Source of the DNA: Fragilaria radians
Lineage: Eukaryota > Bacillariophyta > Fragilariophyceae > Fragilariales > Fragilariaceae
Direction of reading: 5' to 3'
Assembly (NCBI GenBank): GCA_900642245.1
Contig: CAAAJI010000603.1
Location: 1-25,657, forward strand
DNA: 25,657 bases
The notes beneath the pieces were generated by a model. The model was given only the letters and a program-made list of their open reading frames with translations, made no database searches and was not told where the DNA came from. How positions within the stretch are numbered: the stretch's first letter is position 1; each line of letters opens with the position of its first letter. A program made the translations under genes and the position numbers. Shown in pieces: positions 1 through 9,747 of the stretch.

Positions 1-80
1 CTTCTTCAGGAAGAGAAAACGACATCAGTATCTATGAATCAATGTCATTTTCAGGTACGTGTAGTGGAGAATGTTTGTAA

Positions 81-3000
81 GTGAAATCTTCGACGAACAT
101 TGTCTCATTCTATATACAGAAAAACAGTCTTAGAGATTCCTTGATTATTAATGACGGAAGTATTCTTTCCATTCAAAATTCCAACTTTGATTCCAATACC
201 TGTTCAGGACGCTCTCTGATTGTATCCTACCAGGGAAAGATATCACTTACTAGCAATACATTTAGTAATAGCAACAATCAAAACGATGAAATCCCGACTC
301 GTATCTTGGCTTTGGTCAACGACTCTCAAATAAGTCAAAAAGGTAATTGCGTTAACGACACCATGTCCACATGCACTGGAATATTCACACTTGACTCAAA
401 TCAAAAACCCGACTGTGATCGACCAATTGGGACAAACTGCAAGGGTAAATGTCTATCATTCGACAATTGTTATAACTCGACAATGGCTACGACTCAACCC
501 GATACACAGATAGATGAAACATTGTCTCCCACGCCCGCTGCTATCCGACAACATACAAAGAAGTGTCCGACAAATCCTGATCGAATTGGGTATATCGATA
601 TGCCTTCTTTACTATCTGATTTACAAAATGGCATCACATCATTTCGATTGTGTCCAAATACAGAACTTCAGGGTTCACTTGACGTACGATTAAACAAAGA
701 GAAGTTGTCTATCGAGTGTTATGATGATAATTGTGTCTGGACACCATCAAAGACAACGACGACGACGACGACCAAAGTTGGAAGGAAAGTCAATACTACC
801 AAAACCCAATTCCACTTACGAGTGGAGGGTACCGATTATACGTTATTCCTATCGGGGATTCGATTTCGCCATGCGACTGACGTATCAACAATTCTCTTGT
901 GGGAGGGTGATACGAATTCGAAAAATACCAATCAATTGGCGAATTTTCAATTCCAAAATTGTACCTGGGAACAGAATTCCGGGAAACTAGTTATTCATAT
1001 GGATAGAATAAAAGCCTCGTCCACCTCTAAAAAAAGAAATCTCCTTCCATATAATGATAATCCCCAGCAAACTATTCAGGTAGACAATCGCCACTGGTTA
1101 CCTATGGGAAGGAATCTTTTGGAAGGGAAAAGTGAATTGATGAATTGCAATTTCTATCAAAATGAAGTAGAGAATGTCATATTGATAAACGCCTCTTCCT
1201 TGGTCATCTCCAATTCCACATTTCAAGACAACACCGTTAAACGGTCCATAATTGTTTTGGATCGTAGCACTATTCGCATGCGTGAATTGTCATTTCAAGA
1301 CAACATACTTTCTTTACGTCAAGGAATTATATATATCAGCGACAATTTCAGTATATCCAAAACTGAAAATGTTTGTACATCTAGTAAGTATTCAAAGAAT
1401 AAGTGTTCCGGGATTCTCAAGAAGGGAGGTGTTTGTAAGCAATTCCCTAGGTGTAAACCAGATTGTATTGATGATTGGAATTTTCTGTTAGCTGAGATTG
1501 ACGCGGCAAATTTGAAATTAATTCTATGCCCAAACTTCTCCATCGATGTGCCCGATGAGTCACCCCTCCTTCTGAAAACCAACAATACAGTTTTACAATG
1601 CGGAGAGAGCGGAAAAAAGAGTGATAAGTGTACCGTGAATGGAGGCACTGATCAAATGGTGATACAGGGATCCAACATTAGCATATTGGGAGTCGTTTTC
1701 ACTGGTTCTTCTCGGATATCTGTGAGAGCAGAAGGCACAGCAAATATGTTCGCTTCCCTTCAGGATTGTGAATTCAAAAATCATCGTGGTATCTCTGTCC
1801 TTAGTATCGATCGTGACACCCAGACTTTCTCCAATCCCACGGAAGATGAGGAAATAATGATTTCAGAGATTAAGGCCTCAAGCATGAAATCTATGCAATT
1901 AACGCTAACCAACTGTACGCTAGAAGAAAATGTAGTATCCATTTCCCCGATATTCGTTCGTGGAGGAATGCTGGAAATAGAGAGCACCGTATTTCTTTCC
2001 AATGAGGGTGACGTAGGAGCTATTGCTGTCATGGCTAGGAGTAAACTTGGTCTTTCGAATTCTTGCTTTATTGGTAATACAGGAAACTCTCCTAATCTCA
2101 AATTTGCCTCCATTGTGCTAGTAGAAAAGGCCACAGATCTGAAATGGAATGATGATAACTTTGGTCTAGGAAATGTCGTTGCTAACAGTGATTGTTCTAA
2201 CGGCGTAAAGCAAGGAAGTTCAATCTGTATCCCGTTTGAGGCAAGATCTTGTGTTGAATCTTCGCTGCGTTCATCAAGCACATTTGCTGAATTCTCTACA
2301 TGTGTTTATGACATCCAAAGCATTCGTATGCAACTGGAAAAATCCGATAAGAGCATCGTAATTATTTTGTGTCCATTCACCAAAATCAATTTTGGCAGTT
2401 CAAAGTCGATGGATCCATTAGCTATTGTACGCAGTAATGTTACAATACAATGTGGTTCTGATGGCTCTCGAGAGAATCAATGTCTATTTCTGGGAGGCGA
2501 CAGTCAGATTAAGATGAGCGGTAAAGTCAATAACATTATCATTCGAGGCATAACCTTTACTGGTGCTAAGTCGACGTCCATGTCAATTCAAGGATCGTCT
2601 CCATTGTCGGTGGAAATCATCGACTGCATATGGCAAAAGTCTTTTGGTGATAGTGCTATATTTGTGAAATCATCAGATCCTATTACAGTCGCACCGACAG
2701 GTGCTCCAACAAGAATATCTACAAATGATGATGTCTTTGTTGAAGAAGTGCCGATCAACAAAGGTCGTCAGCTAACATCTAGTGGATTTCAGGTATTGCT
2801 ATCTAGATGTACATTTCAAGAAAATAAGTTGAAAACTAGTGTCATTTTCAGTGTTGGCGGGACATTGAATGTCCAATCATGCTATTTCAGGGAAAACCAA
2901 GTAGCGAGTAGTGTTGTTTCGAAAGAGTCAGGATATCTGATTATGGCATCAAGTTGCTTTGAGGAGAAAACGCGTTTAGTTAGCACTGACGAGTCATATA

Positions 3001-4067
3001 GCCTCACAAAGTCGAATTATGCCACCATGCAAGGCAATTCATCAGTTAGTACCTGTGTCGGAGTTTATGATACGAATAATGAGGTGTGTGAAATCTTCAA
3101 TACTACGTCTTGTCAGGCTTCAGTCACAGAAAATTGTTTTAATGACTGGTATAACTTATCACAAGCGATAGAAACTGCAAGATTGATAGGAAAAGCGTCG
3201 GTTTTTACCTTGTGTCCTAGTAGTCTTCTGAAGGTTGATCGATTTGATCCTATTCATCTTGACCTTGATGACACTATGCTGATGTGTGGTTTAAATGGAT
3301 TATTAGAAGACAGATGTACAGTGACTGGTGGGAATATTCAGTTTGTAGTATCTGGAAATGTTAAATTGATAGGCATCAATTTTCTTGATTCCAGTGTTGC
3401 AAGTATTCACGCTACCGGAGATGAATCTAAAAGTTTATCCATAGAGAATTGTCTTTTTTCGGGCCATAGTGGGCTTGCAAGCGTACTGAGTTACTTCGGT
3501 GATATCCGTGAAAGCCGCATTGGAATTCAAAGACAAAGTAAGGTTACACTGTTACCAGAAAGTGGAATGACCATGTCACTAAATATTTCAAACTCTGCAT
3601 TTATTAAAAATCAAGTTGCATTTGCCCCCCTCTCATCGTTGGGGGGTGACTTGGATGTTTACCTTACTAGCTTTGCTGACAACGTCGGCTTGTCATCTGC
3701 TATTGGAGTCTGGTATGGCGGAAAACTTCAATTCAAGAAACTATGTTCGGATGAAACTGACTCAATCCCAGCTGTCATTGCTGATGCAGATTCTAATGTT
3801 GCTGGGTTCGAAAATGGCTTTGAAAATGATGAGAAAGGTAATAACGAGTGTACAGGACTTCAGTTTGGTTCGAAATGTCTTGCATTACCTAAGGAAACTT
3901 GTCAATCGGTGTATGAGCCACCTCCTTCGCGAGGATGTTACGATGATTGGTTTGAACTAGGAAGAGCTATTTCGTCCTTACCTTCCCAAATCGGCAATGA
4001 GATATCGCTTTCCATTTGTAAATCTACATTTCTTAACGTGGATGACGATGTGGATGGAACGACTTAA
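81..4067 (+). CDS. Giant modular surface protein, upstream frame (beta-helix-like repeats), 5' incomplete
   Basis: This frame (1328 codons from the first codon after an in-frame TAA at 78-80) encodes at least four tandem modules of about 270-280 residues. Module starts are marked by C-x2-D-W-like motifs near residues 459 (CIDDW), 1019 (CFNDW) and 1285 (CYDDW), with a degenerate version near 740. Each module then has an LCP motif, a CG...C..GG stretch, a G(V/I)xF(T)G segment and two short-strand, Asn/Ser-rich halves, ending in a Cys-rich link. The short alternating strands suggest a right-handed parallel beta-helix (pectin-lyase-like) ectodomain; this is inferred from pattern, not from a search. 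A Thr run (near residue 224) and PTGAPT (near 873) resemble diatom cell-surface proteins. GTG at 81 is not a believable start: coding-like sequence (ending CSGECL) precedes the TAA in the same frame, so the N-terminus is missing or broken. The frame ends inside module 5 and continues in the next entry. Confidence 0.8.
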   Translation: MKSSTNIVSFYIQKNSLRDSLIINDGSILSIQNSNFDSNTCSGRSLIVSYQGKISLTSNTFSNSNNQNDEIPTRILALVNDSQISQKGNCVNDTMSTCTGIFTLDSNQKPDCDRPIGTNCKGKCLSFDNCYNSTMATTQPDTQIDETLSPTPAAIRQHTKKCPTNPDRIGYIDMPSLLSDLQNGITSFRLCPNTELQGSLDVRLNKEKLSIECYDDNCVWTPSKTTTTTTTKVGRKVNTTKTQFHLRVEGTDYTLFLSGIRFRHATDVSTILLWEGDTNSKNTNQLANFQFQNCTWEQNSGKLVIHMDRIKASSTSKKRNLLPYNDNPQQTIQVDNRHWLPMGRNLLEGKSELMNCNFYQNEVENVILINASSLVISNSTFQDNTVKRSIIVLDRSTIRMRELSFQDNILSLRQGIIYISDNFSISKTENVCTSSKYSKNKCSGILKKGGVCKQFPRCKPDCIDDWNFLLAEIDAANLKLILCPNFSIDVPDESPLLLKTNNTVLQCGESGKKSDKCTVNGGTDQMVIQGSNISILGVVFTGSSRISVRAEGTANMFASLQDCEFKNHRGISVLSIDRDTQTFSNPTEDEEIMISEIKASSMKSMQLTLTNCTLEENVVSISPIFVRGGMLEIESTVFLSNEGDVGAIAVMARSKLGLSNSCFIGNTGNSPNLKFASIVLVEKATDLKWNDDNFGLGNVVANSDCSNGVKQGSSICIPFEARSCVESSLRSSSTFAEFSTCVYDIQSIRMQLEKSDKSIVIILCPFTKINFGSSKSMDPLAIVRSNVTIQCGSDGSRENQCLFLGGDSQIKMSGKVNNIIIRGITFTGAKSTSMSIQGSSPLSVEIIDCIWQKSFGDSAIFVKSSDPITVAPTGAPTRISTNDDVFVEEVPINKGRQLTSSGFQVLLSRCTFQENKLKTSVIFSVGGTLNVQSCYFRENQVASSVVSKESGYLIMASSCFEEKTRLVSTDESYSLTKSNYATMQGNSSVSTCVGVYDTNNEVCEIFNTTSCQASVTENCFNDWYNLSQAIETARLIGKASVFTLCPSSLLKVDRFDPIHLDLDDTMLMCGLNGLLEDRCTVTGGNIQFVVSGNVKLIGINFLDSSVASIHATGDESKSLSIENCLFSGHSGLASVLSYFGDIRESRIGIQRQSKVTLLPESGMTMSLNISNSAFIKNQVAFAPLSSLGGDLDVYLTSFADNVGLSSAIGVWYGGKLQFKKLCSDETDSIPAVIADADSNVAGFENGFENDEKGNNECTGLQFGSKCLALPKETCQSVYEPPPSRGCYDDWFELGRAISSLPSQIGNEISLSICKSTFLNVDDDVDGTT

Positions 4068-4072
4068 CGCCA

Positions 4073-5305
4073 ATGGACTTTTCTGATAAGAATATCAAGA
4101 TACTTTGTGGTAAGGAAGGTAGACGAGATGATGATTGTGTCATTCGAGGCGGAAAGTCGCACATTATGATGAGAGGTAGCGGGAGAGCTCATTTTGTAGG
4201 CCTTACCTTTGAAGGTTCGACATTTTCGTCAGTAATAGCAACAGCCGATTCTGATTTTACAGCTACATTCACAGATTGCGAGTGGAGAAATTGCAGTGGT
4301 AAAGCGGCAATTATGATTATTCATCCTCTAGATCCAAATGCAGATCTCATGATTGAGAGTTTCCGCGATCTCGCTGACGAATCTGGATCTGGCATGTCAG
4401 TCTTACTTGACAAGTGCCTTTTGGAAGACAATAAAGTTGATTTTGGATTACTAACTAATGTTGGTGGCAGCCTCAATTTGCTGGAAACTATTATCACGAA
4501 CAATCGCAAGTCTCAATATGGCATTGTTGTTGGTATCAAGAATGCCAATGTCGGATTTTCATTCTCTTGTTTCGCTGACAATGATTCGATTCAACGTGTA
4601 ATCATTTTCATAGACTCTACCTCCACCTTATCAATCAATAGGAACACTTTTGCTGTCCATAATGAGGTTCAACTTGATGATAAATGTAACGATATTTTTA
4701 TGGAAAAAAAGGGATCATGTCAAAACTCTAGTCTTTGCGAAGGCGATTGTGTCACTTTTCAAACAAACAAATGCAGATTGCCAGCATTTAAACTTAATTA
4801 TACTTCGGAACCCAAAAGTGTGCCTTCATCTTCTCCCTCCTTATTTCCTTCGATGATAGGAAATGGCGACGGAGCAAGTAACTCTTCGAAAAAAACGGAA
4901 AATACAGACTCAAACAGTGGACCACGACCTATGATTGTGGCAATCTTGGCGCTATTCTCCATTTTATTCGTTCTTCTTCTTATTTTTGTTTTCTATAGAC
5001 GAAGAAGAGGCAGAACATTCCAAAATGTTGATACTTGTAAAAAGGATGATGAGGCAAGTTTACAGTTGGACTTCGAAGAAAATGAAGGTAGTAGAAGAAG
5101 CGGATCTACTCAAGAAATGAATGAAAATGATCAAATTGATCTAGAAAATGTTGATGGTGCTGACCCTTCTTATCGAGACTCCACATCATCTGGCAGAGAG
5201 ACGAACGTCGATGAAATAAAGAAATTGGAAGGAGGTTTCGACTCTGACCCAGACGTGTCTCATGGCAATGATAAAGCATTGCTTCAAAATGAATCTCAGT
5301 CATAG
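4073..5305 (+). CDS. Giant modular surface protein, downstream frame: end of last module, transmembrane segment, cytoplasmic tail
   Basis: This is almost certainly the 3' part of the same gene as the upstream frame. The first residues (KILCG, then C.I.GG, then GLTFEGS) continue exactly where the upstream frame stops inside module 5, offset by one base. Residues 1-235 finish the module and its Cys-rich link (CEGDC). Residues 245-285 are a Ser/Pro/Asn stalk containing SSSPSLFPS. Residues about 287-308 are a strongly hydrophobic membrane segment, followed by RRRRGR, a classic stop-transfer. The roughly 100-residue tail is acidic and rich in Ser, Glu and Asp. The predicted topology is type I: modules outside, tail in the cytosol. 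The ATG at 4073 is simply the first Met in this frame and need not be a real start. The gene could be a pseudogene, could carry a sequencing error, or could be read by frameshifting. The ligand or role is unknown. Confidence 0.8.
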   Translation: MDFSDKNIKILCGKEGRRDDDCVIRGGKSHIMMRGSGRAHFVGLTFEGSTFSSVIATADSDFTATFTDCEWRNCSGKAAIMIIHPLDPNADLMIESFRDLADESGSGMSVLLDKCLLEDNKVDFGLLTNVGGSLNLLETIITNNRKSQYGIVVGIKNANVGFSFSCFADNDSIQRVIIFIDSTSTLSINRNTFAVHNEVQLDDKCNDIFMEKKGSCQNSSLCEGDCVTFQTNKCRLPAFKLNYTSEPKSVPSSSPSLFPSMIGNGDGASNSSKKTENTDSNSGPRPMIVAILALFSILFVLLLIFVFYRRRRGRTFQNVDTCKKDDEASLQLDFEENEGSRRSGSTQEMNENDQIDLENVDGADPSYRDSTSSGRETNVDEIKKLEGGFDSDPDVSHGNDKALLQNESQS

Positions 5306-6549
5306 TTCCAAAACTAAACCAAAAAGGAATTGTTTCAGGAAAATAAATCCAAGGATTCATGGATTTAGAATGTTGCTTGGGAGGATAGATAAACAAAAAA
5401 CTTTCTTTTACTATACAATAGATGTTTTTCAGTTTCTTTAGATAAAACTTAGATATTTGTCATAAGAGGTGAGAAAAATGAATTGAAAGATTTACTGCAA
5501 TTAATTAACCAAAAATGGTTTATTTCGGATATTCTTAACGTCAATAATTGATTATAGCAAAATCTGTTTCATAACTAATTTAATAGGTTCAAGCTCACGA
5601 AAAGGCATTGCTTGCTTAAAATTAAAGTCGAGAAATGTGGGGTATAACTTCGGCGGCAATTGCGATGAAAAACATTGAACCAAGGGAAACGAACAGAAAT
5701 TTAGATTTTCATTATTATTTACATATAATTGAAACAATAAATGGTACAATAATTGATTTTTCAACTTTTAACGCAATGCTTTATTCTTCGATTAGGGGAT
5801 TGGAATAATTTGTTTCATGAATTTGAAGTGCAAATTTATTAATGATGTAATGGTGTCCACCTCTGTTTGTCACTGATGTCAGTATTACATCTACATCTAG
5901 ACTAACTGAACTTTCTTTATCAGTTTGAAACGATGTGAGATCAAATGTCCAGATTATCTTCAACAATATCGTTAACCCCTTCACATGTCTAGCGAACCTC
6001 AAATTTACTCAAACGGACACCCTTAGTTAACCCCCGTTAGATTCGTAATTACCGAGCTCAGTTATCAGAGTGCTCTTGCCATCTCAACACTATAATCCTT
6101 CATCAGTATTTCTGATGCGATTAGATATGCCATTGCCACAACCTCAAGATAATCAAACTCAAAGCACCAACTACTGTTTCTCCTGCTATCCCACTACTCG
6201 AACTTTCAAAATTGTTCTCCAACTGAAATCTCCTCGAGACTTAAAAAAAATTGTTTTTATTCCACAGTTTTCGTGAATTAATTGAGGAGTCTGAATTTGT
6301 CTGTTAGTCTTGTTTCAGCTTCTATCGTGGTGCCAACAGATTTTCTCACTCTGTTAATTTGCTTTCATCATCGTTCCCTTCCTTTCCACTATAGGGCAAA
6401 AGAGAAACTTTATTGTTTCAAGCATCAAATACAAGTAGGTGTTCCTAAAAAGAAATAGCTAAAAATTAGAATCAAAGATCTCACGAGGCTTTAAAGAATT
6501 GGAAAAAACCTTCCTTATAAACTTTTCAATTTTTGTGTGTACTAAGTCT
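5306..6549. other. AT-rich stretch with no gene recognised
   Basis: This holds the 3' flank of the surface-protein gene and then AT-rich sequence. Short open frames exist on both strands, but none has recognisable motifs. The 3' LTR of the adjacent minus-strand copia remnant would be expected around 5900-6500, but I could not identify LTR ends. Confidence 0.5.
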
Positions 6550-7538
6550 CATTCTGTTTTAATAAACCTGTCTTTGACTAATTCTGTTACAAAAAAAATA
6601 ACAGGTGCCCATTCTAACCCCAGTCGATGCATTTTCTGACATGAAATATTGATAGTTTTGACGGCTATAGGTAAAATCACAACCACATGAATGTCTTTGA
6701 ACAAGAAATAAACAAACTTGAACATTTCAACAGTCTCAGAGATAGCTACTCAGCTTCAGTACTGGAGAGTGTCACAACTCTTTGAGCTTTCGAGCGCCAA
6801 CACATTGGTACGGCCAATAAAAAAACCATTAATCCCATAACATAGATTCTTCTTTCTGGGTCTCCCGCCCTATCACTATAAAAAACCTCCAACTCATGTC
6901 ATTGTCAATTTTTGGTTCAATAAATAATCTAAAAGTCTTTGTGTCAATGACAAACTTAATCACAGAAAGCACTTCATGGTTGGCACCGCATGCCGCACCA
7001 TCCATGCTCTTTCTGAGCTTTCTCACCGTATTGCTGATATATGGTTGCAAGCCTTTTGCAAAGTTAAAAAGCATCCAAGTTCAGAACAATATTTCCTTTG
7101 AGAATCTGGATCAAGCATCTCCATCTCTTCTATGGAACAATGAGTCTTATATCTTGGAGTCCCAGGGATCTTACTTTTGCGTTTTCCTATCGTTTCCTCA
7201 ACAACTTTTGAATCTTCCGATTCATTTGTTGAGGTTGCACTATCACAACTTTATTTCTCAGCTCTGACGCAAAAGTATTACAGATAAAACAATCAACAAA
7301 TTCATCTTGATTTTCAAATTGGATTCATCAGCATTTAATATCCAAAGAATTGCTAACATAGATACAAATGCTGATAATATGTTCGATTCTTAGTCTCCTT
7401 TTATGAAAAGGCAGGGATCTGGATTACTTTCTGAAAAGCCAAGTAACTCTAACACTTCATTAAATTTACTGGAAACCTCTAGCACTCTGAACTAGAACGT
7501 GGATTGTTTCGCGTAGAACTAATGTCTGGCAAGATTCA
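6550..7538 (-). mobile_element. Ty1/copia pol remnant: RT C-terminal half and RNase H, decayed
   Basis: Read on the minus strand from 7538 downwards, several frames together give the conserved order of a copia polymerase. It begins with TIHVLVQSARG, matching the (Y)GLVQ(S)AR motif of RT, then NPDPCLF (VDPCLF motif). Next come GTPRYKT, ISNTVRKLRKSMDGA (RPDIAN.VRELSK region) and VIKFVIDTK. The RNase H signature follows as WRSKAQR..TLSSTEAE, then SENASTGVR near 6610-6640. Stops and frameshifts break it at many points and the YVDD catalytic loop is not recognisable. It is a dead fragment. Its 5' edge lies within about 25 bp of the left arm of the large inverted repeat. Confidence 0.8.
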
Positions 7539-7561
7539 GCAATCAACCCATTCCAAGCAAA

Positions 7562-8440
7562 GGGAGAGGAGAACGGAAGTTTCAGACACTTTATGGTCAA
7601 ATCCCTGGGTCATGATAAATGGTGCCGGATTACGAAATGAAATTAGACAGAGAATTTGGACCGAATGTGCATCAACTGCTACTTCCCATTCCAATAAAAC
7701 GGTGTTACAGGATAACATAAAGTCACCACAAGAAGCATACATTGAAAGAAAGCGCATTGCATCAAGAAGCTTAGGATTTTTGGCGAAGTGAGAGTAGTTA
7801 CCACCCATGAGAAACAAGAAAAGTTTTAGTGTCGAGGTACAAGTTGTGTGTTTGTTGCATACCCTCCAAATCATGCCTATGATATCTACTATACAATAAA
7901 TAATCATATGATTAAATTTAGTGACATCATCTGGCTAAGGTGTGGTTATGGAATTTGGTATCTGGGGAATCAAGTCAATAGAGATAAGGTCTTCAAGGAT
8001 GATGACAAAGAAGAATCCATGGGAGTTTCATCTGAAGAGAGCAATATTGAGGAGCACTGAAATAGATTTAAGCTTGCTTTTTTGCCTTGATTCCTGGAGG
8101 AGCAATAACTGTTGATCTAGCTGATTTTGCCTTGATTATGAATGATCAAGCAATTCAGCATATTTCAAATCACCGGTATCGACTTCAATGATAACTTTGC
8201 TCCAATTGTAAATGATGTATCATTCCGAATCTTGCTTAGCAAGACGATATTTTGGAATTTGAAGGCCAAAAGCATTGATGTCGAAACGGCTTTCATGTTT
8301 GGAAACTTGAAGGAGGAGATCTTTATGGTATTGCACATGGAATGGAAGAGAAAAGGAGCAATGGGGAATTTAGTCAGATTTTGTGTTGGTTTGATTGTTT
8401 AGGTATTCATTGTTTAGTCTCTGTCTTACAATGACTTACA
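7562..8440 (+). mobile_element. Ty1/copia pol remnant (integrase to RT N-terminus), left-arm copy
   Basis: Frames on the plus strand show ERR...TLYG and MINGAGL (end of the integrase core). These are followed by W-x-EC-x-x-TAT, then FVAYPPNHAYDIY and IIWL (integrase C-terminal part), then the RT start with GIDFNDNFAPIV, RILL, DVETAF and GNLKEEIFM. A weak continuation (DCL.IHCLV) reaches about 8440. Several frameshifts and stops disrupt it, so it is dead. It begins abruptly at the arm boundary without the upstream integrase, unlike the right-hand copy. Confidence 0.85.
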
Positions 8441-8739
8441 TATGCAAATCGTGAAAGAACTGGCTGCTCCCCTAAAGGCCTTATCAGAAGGCACTGCTTC
8501 AAATTGTTCGAACTTTCGTTTGCAAGAATTTATTGGAAACGAATTTTTTGTAACATCTTGATTTTACGTTCGAAATACCTACGCCTTTAGGTCGAGGCAA
8601 ACACTCTAATTTACTTTCTGTAGGAAATCTAAGTTGATTCATTAGATCTGTTTAATTAGTAACGTGTCGCTTAGATACAAATGTGCCCACAAAGCACATC
8701 GAAATGAATTTTCCGAAGATTGAAATAGCTTTCAAAGTC

Positions 8740-9690
8740 CTAAATTGAAAAATCATCGTCATAGTCACTATCACAATATGAATTGTCCATGAAATTGTCA
8801 AGAGCAATTCCATCTATAGTTGAACAGTCATCCAAACTGCTTTCAAGTGAATCACTAACGTCTCCTTTGATCTGAATATCATGGAAATGATTGCGGCATT
8901 CTAGATCGCATTCAAATACAAAACTGTTCAAGTATTGATGCTTGTGTCCACTTGTGAAGTCTTGGTTGGGATGCGAAATACAAGATGACATATTCCAAGA
9001 GTCACTTTGGACGTCAAATATATCTGAATAGGTTTCCAGTTTTGATTCATGCATTGATACTTGAAATGCTTTTGTATTTTCGATGCTCGATGATGAAATT
9101 ACATTTGGACTTTCGAAATTGAAGGCATTACTTAGTGAAAACTCCATAGGGACAACTGGAAGACAAGATTTTGCTACCTTATTTGTACGACTCCTTTTTC
9201 TTCTGTTTCGCACATAGCCATTAGTAGTTTTCCACTTGTCTATTTCTTCCTGGTACTTCTCTTTCTCAGTACGAGCACAGGCTTCGAATACAGCCTTTTC
9301 CTTATCATCGAGACTGTTCCATTTCTTGGCAATATTTCTTGCGAGTTCAGCAAATCCGATTTTACCATGCATCTTACGATGCTTCGCTTTTCTTTCGCGC
9401 TCTGTGAGACCATATTCTTCAAGATTAGCAACTTCCGGTAACATGGCAATCAATTTTTTTCTTTCACTTTGAAAGAAAAGGTTGTATCCAGAGAGTGGTC
9501 TCTTTGGCTTGTCCTTTGGTTTTTTCCATGAGCGCTTTTTCGTTGGTTTCTCGAACGACAAACCTGTGAAATGAGGTAAGAAATAACAGGCAGGATTTGC
9601 CATGAATCCGTTCACGAAGAATTCCATGTCCGATGATACAATATCTTTCGGTTCATGGAGATTGTTTTTGAGCATGATCATTTCTGGCAT
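8740..9690 (-). CDS. HMG-box DNA-binding protein, left copy
   Basis: The predicted product is a nuclear DNA-binding protein of 316 residues. An HMG box spans about residues 61-155: it opens with KPKRPLSGYNLFF, has the core tryptophan in AKKWNSL, and closes with EKEKYQEEIDKWK. Helices 1 and 2 are separated by an extra segment of about 25 residues (83-110) that includes KHRKMHGK; I associate this insert with diatom HMG proteins. A basic stretch (161-172, RNRRKRSRTNK) is a likely nuclear signal. The C-terminus is acidic (about 286-316). The ATG at 9690 is the first Met, and the identical duplicate starts at the same codon. The gene is intact and intronless although it sits between dead transposons, and it is identical to the right copy. 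Target genes and biological role are unknown; it may be architectural or a sequence-specific regulator. Confidence 0.92.
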   Translation of the reverse strand: MPEMIMLKNNLHEPKDIVSSDMEFFVNGFMANPACYFLPHFTGLSFEKPTKKRSWKKPKDKPKRPLSGYNLFFQSERKKLIAMLPEVANLEEYGLTERERKAKHRKMHGKIGFAELARNIAKKWNSLDDKEKAVFEACARTEKEKYQEEIDKWKTTNGYVRNRRKRSRTNKVAKSCLPVVPMEFSLSNAFNFESPNVISSSSIENTKAFQVSMHESKLETYSDIFDVQSDSWNMSSCISHPNQDFTSGHKHQYLNSFVFECDLECRNHFHDIQIKGDVSDSLESSLDDCSTIDGIALDNFMDNSYCDSDYDDDFSI

Positions 9691-9719
9691 CTCTTTGATT
9701 TTAACCTTTAATGAGCAAA

Positions 9720-9747
9720 CGTTTTTGTGTTTTGTGATACAAAAACG
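9720..9747 (-). promoter_or_regulatory. Hairpin-forming sequence upstream of the left HMG-box gene
   Basis: A perfect 9-bp inverted repeat (cgtttttgt / acaaaaacg) with a 10-base loop lies 30-57 bases before the ATG and may fall in the 5' UTR. The same element is at 14512-14539 in the right arm. A function is not shown; AT-rich hairpins can arise by chance. Confidence 0.3.

Noticed and set aside
759..772. (ACG)n triplet repeat in the surface-protein gene
   Set aside because: Encodes a short Thr run within an open frame; an ordinary coding microsatellite.
6896..7267. Plus-strand frame of 123 codons
   Set aside because: Antisense shadow of the copia RT remnant, whose minus-strand motifs are clear.
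7536..7907. Minus-strand frame of 123 codons at the outer end of the left arm, with a near copy at 16352-16714
   Set aside because: It lies antisense to the copia integrase; its conservation is explained by the inverted repeat.
9236..9472. Frame antisense to the HMG-box gene, and its mirror at 14787-15023
   Set aside because: A shadow of the HMG coding sequence; hydrophobic composition follows from the Lys-rich sense strand.
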